This document shows, one piece after another, positions 5,831 through 7,575 of a stretch of 7,575 nt of DNA. Location of the stretch: positions 1 through 7,575 of the forward strand of contig JAFUUM010000341.1 in the NCBI GenBank assembly GCA_017477805.1. The letters are read 5' to 3'. The translations under genes and the position numbers were made by a program. Numbering within the stretch: the first letter of the stretch is position 1; every line of letters begins with the position of its first letter. The notes under the pieces are model-generated. The model ran no database searches, was not told the origin of the DNA, and saw only the letters and a list, made by a program, of their open reading frames with translations. Source of the stretch: Lachnospiraceae bacterium (lineage in GTDB: Bacteria > Bacillota > Clostridia > Lachnospirales > Lachnospiraceae).

Positions 5831-7543
5831 ATGACCGCATTACTTATCATTCTTGCAGCCATCGTATGCCTGGTAATCGGCTACCGCGTATACGGTACAT
5901 GGCTGGAGAAACAGTGGGGCATCGATCCCAGCCGTAAAACTCCCGCTTACGAAAAGGAAGACGGCGTGGACTATGTCGCTGCAAAGCCCGCAGTACTGAT
6001 GGGACATCACTTCTCCTCCATCGCAGGAGCAGGCCCCATCAACGGACCTATCCAGGCTTCCGTATTCGGATGGCTGCCCGTATTCTTATGGTGTGTCATC
6101 GGTGGTATCTTCTTCGGCGGACTTCAGGACTTCGGTTCCCTGTTCGCATCCATCCGTCACGACGGTAAGTCTCTGGGTGAGATCATTTCCGACACCATGG
6201 GTAAGAGAGCGAAAAAGCTCTTTATCATCTTCGCACTGCTGGTGCTGATCCTTGTTATCGCTTCCTTCGTTAACGTTGTGGCAGGTACCTTCTTCAGTGA
6301 TCCCGGCACCGTAGGCTTCGTTACCAACCCTAACGGTAACCAGACCACAGCCATGATCTCTCTGCTGTTCATTGTTCTGGCTATCATCTACGGTTATGTG
6401 ACCAACAAGCTGAAAGTCGCTACCCTGCCCGCTTCCATCTGCGGCGTTATCGGTATCGTTATCATCACCATCATCGGTCTGAACTGTGGTTTCGCCATGG
6501 GCAGAACCGCTTGGATCGTATTCATCGGTGCTTACATCGCGATCGCATCTCTGGTTCCCGTATGGATCCTGCTGCAGCCTCGTGATTACCTTTCCAGTTT
6601 CCTTCTGTATGCAATGATGGCTATCGCCGTTATCGGTATCATCAGCTGCGCATTTACCGGAAACGCAACCTTCTCCATTCCCATGTTCACCGGATGGAGC
6701 ACCAAGATCGGTAACCTGTTCCCTGCACTGTTCATCACCGTTGCATGCGGCGCTTGTTCCGGTTTCCACGCTCTGATCGCTACCGGTACTTCTTCCAAGC
6801 AGCTTGCTAACGAAGGCGATGCTAAGAAGATCGGTTACGGTTCCATGCTGATCGAGTCTGCTCTGGGTATCGTATCCCTGATCGCAGTAGGTATGGTATT
6901 TTCCAAGTACACCGAAGGCGGTTTCGGGTCTCCTTCCGCAGCATTCGGTGCAGGTATCGCAATGATGTTCGGTGCAGAAGGCTCCGCAACTTACAACACT
7001 ATGTATGCTCTGCTGACCCTGGCTGTTTCCGTATTCGCTCTGACCAGCCTTGATACCGGTACGAGACTTTCCCGCTTCATGTTCTCCGAGCTGTTCCTGA
7101 AGGACGATGAGGCAACCTGGAAAGATGCAACCGGCATCAGAAAGCTTCTTGCTCACCCCATGTTCGGTACTACCCTGATGGTTGTCATCGGTTGTATCCT
7201 GGGCGGTCTGAAGCTGTCCGCTATCTGGGCTCTGTTCGGCGCTGCTAACCAGCTGCTGGCAGGTATCGCTCTGATGGCTGTATGCGCTTGGCTGGGCAAC
7301 GTTCAGAAGAACAACAAGATGTTCTTCATTCCCATGATCTTCATGCTTTGCGCTACTCTTACCAGCCTGGTACAGACCGTGATCAAGCAGATCGGTCTCA
7401 TCACCACAGGCGGCGAAGGCGTTAACTGGGGTAACTACTTCCAGCTGATCTTCGCACTGGCTATGGCTGTTCTGGCTGTCATCCTGGTTGTTGAAGGCGT
7501 TCAGACCTTCCGTGCACAGATGGCCAAGAAGAAAGAAGCATAA
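5831..7543 (+). CDS. cstA: Carbon starvation protein CstA family transporter (probable pyruvate/peptide permease)
   Basis: Integral membrane transporter of the CstA/BtsT family. E. coli members import pyruvate with protons and CstA has been linked to peptide uptake during starvation; the substrate here is not shown by the sequence. It has 570 aa and about 15 hydrophobic segments from residue 2 to about 560, with a basic cytosolic C-terminus (AKKKEA). Family marks are the first helix ending in YRVYGTWLE, the signature GHHFSSIAGAGPINGP (58-73), the GLQDFGSLFASIRHDGKS loop near 95-112, ACGACSGFHALIATGTSSKQ (305-324) and TSLDTGTRLSRF (405-416). E. coli CstA and BtsT are about 700 aa; clostridial forms are often shorter, so this looks complete. 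Codons are biased to ATC, CTG, TTC and GGT, suggesting strong expression. Last gene of a three-gene operon; no terminator is visible in the 32 bases after its stop. No LytS/LytTR-type regulator is seen nearby. Confidence 0.95.
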   Translation: MTALLIILAAIVCLVIGYRVYGTWLEKQWGIDPSRKTPAYEKEDGVDYVAAKPAVLMGHHFSSIAGAGPINGPIQASVFGWLPVFLWCVIGGIFFGGLQDFGSLFASIRHDGKSLGEIISDTMGKRAKKLFIIFALLVLILVIASFVNVVAGTFFSDPGTVGFVTNPNGNQTTAMISLLFIVLAIIYGYVTNKLKVATLPASICGVIGIVIITIIGLNCGFAMGRTAWIVFIGAYIAIASLVPVWILLQPRDYLSSFLLYAMMAIAVIGIISCAFTGNATFSIPMFTGWSTKIGNLFPALFITVACGACSGFHALIATGTSSKQLANEGDAKKIGYGSMLIESALGIVSLIAVGMVFSKYTEGGFGSPSAAFGAGIAMMFGAEGSATYNTMYALLTLAVSVFALTSLDTGTRLSRFMFSELFLKDDEATWKDATGIRKLLAHPMFGTTLMVVIGCILGGLKLSAIWALFGAANQLLAGIALMAVCAWLGNVQKNNKMFFIPMIFMLCATLTSLVQTVIKQIGLITTGGEGVNWGNYFQLIFALAMAVLAVILVVEGVQTFRAQMAKKKEA

Positions 7544-7575
7544 GGCTCCTTTTCAGAGAACATAAAGGTACAGAA

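Noticed and set aside
6086..7156. Minus-strand 356-codon open frame opposite cstA
   Set aside because: Long, but its product is a polar D/G/Q/H/C-rich sequence typical of the antisense of hydrophobic codon-biased genes. The opposite strand is a clear CstA protein.

Overview
The window looks like chromosomal DNA of a Gram-positive anaerobe of the Bacillota, most likely class Clostridia and probably Lachnospiraceae. This rests on the strong purine-rich ribosome binding sites, sigma-A type promoters, Rho-independent terminators, a tRNA gene without encoded CCA, the clostridial style of the class A penicillin-binding protein (cysteine-rich C-terminal tail) and a short CstA. The taxonomic placement is inference. 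I see no insertion sequence, phage gene, CRISPR array or integrase.

Layout. (1) 1-1529, minus strand: typA/bipA, a ribosome-associated translational GTPase, whose last ~100 residues lie outside the window. (2) 1530-1734: a compact divergent control region with one promoter per direction and a perfect 9-bp inverted repeat between them. (3) 1735-4446, plus strand: a complete bifunctional class A penicillin-binding protein (glycosyltransferase plus transpeptidase). (4) 4447-4942: no protein gene. It holds the PBP terminator, then a minus-strand tRNA-Thr(GGT) unit with its own promoter and terminator, then an AT-rich stretch with the promoter and leader of the next operon. (5) 4943-7543, plus strand: three closely packed genes, namely two small soluble proteins I cannot assign to a function (122 and 165 aa) and a CstA-family carbon-starvation/pyruvate transporter (570 aa). 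The last 32 bases hold no visible gene or terminator.

How the parts work together. TypA (translation under stress), the PBP (peptidoglycan synthesis) and tRNA-Thr are ordinary housekeeping functions with separate transcription signals. The part that could repay study is the cstA operon. Two uncharacterised cytosolic proteins are co-directional and nearly contiguous with a nutrient transporter, behind a good promoter and a leader that can fold over a weak ribosome binding site. Nothing in the sequence proves that the two small proteins act on the transporter, and I do not claim a new system here.
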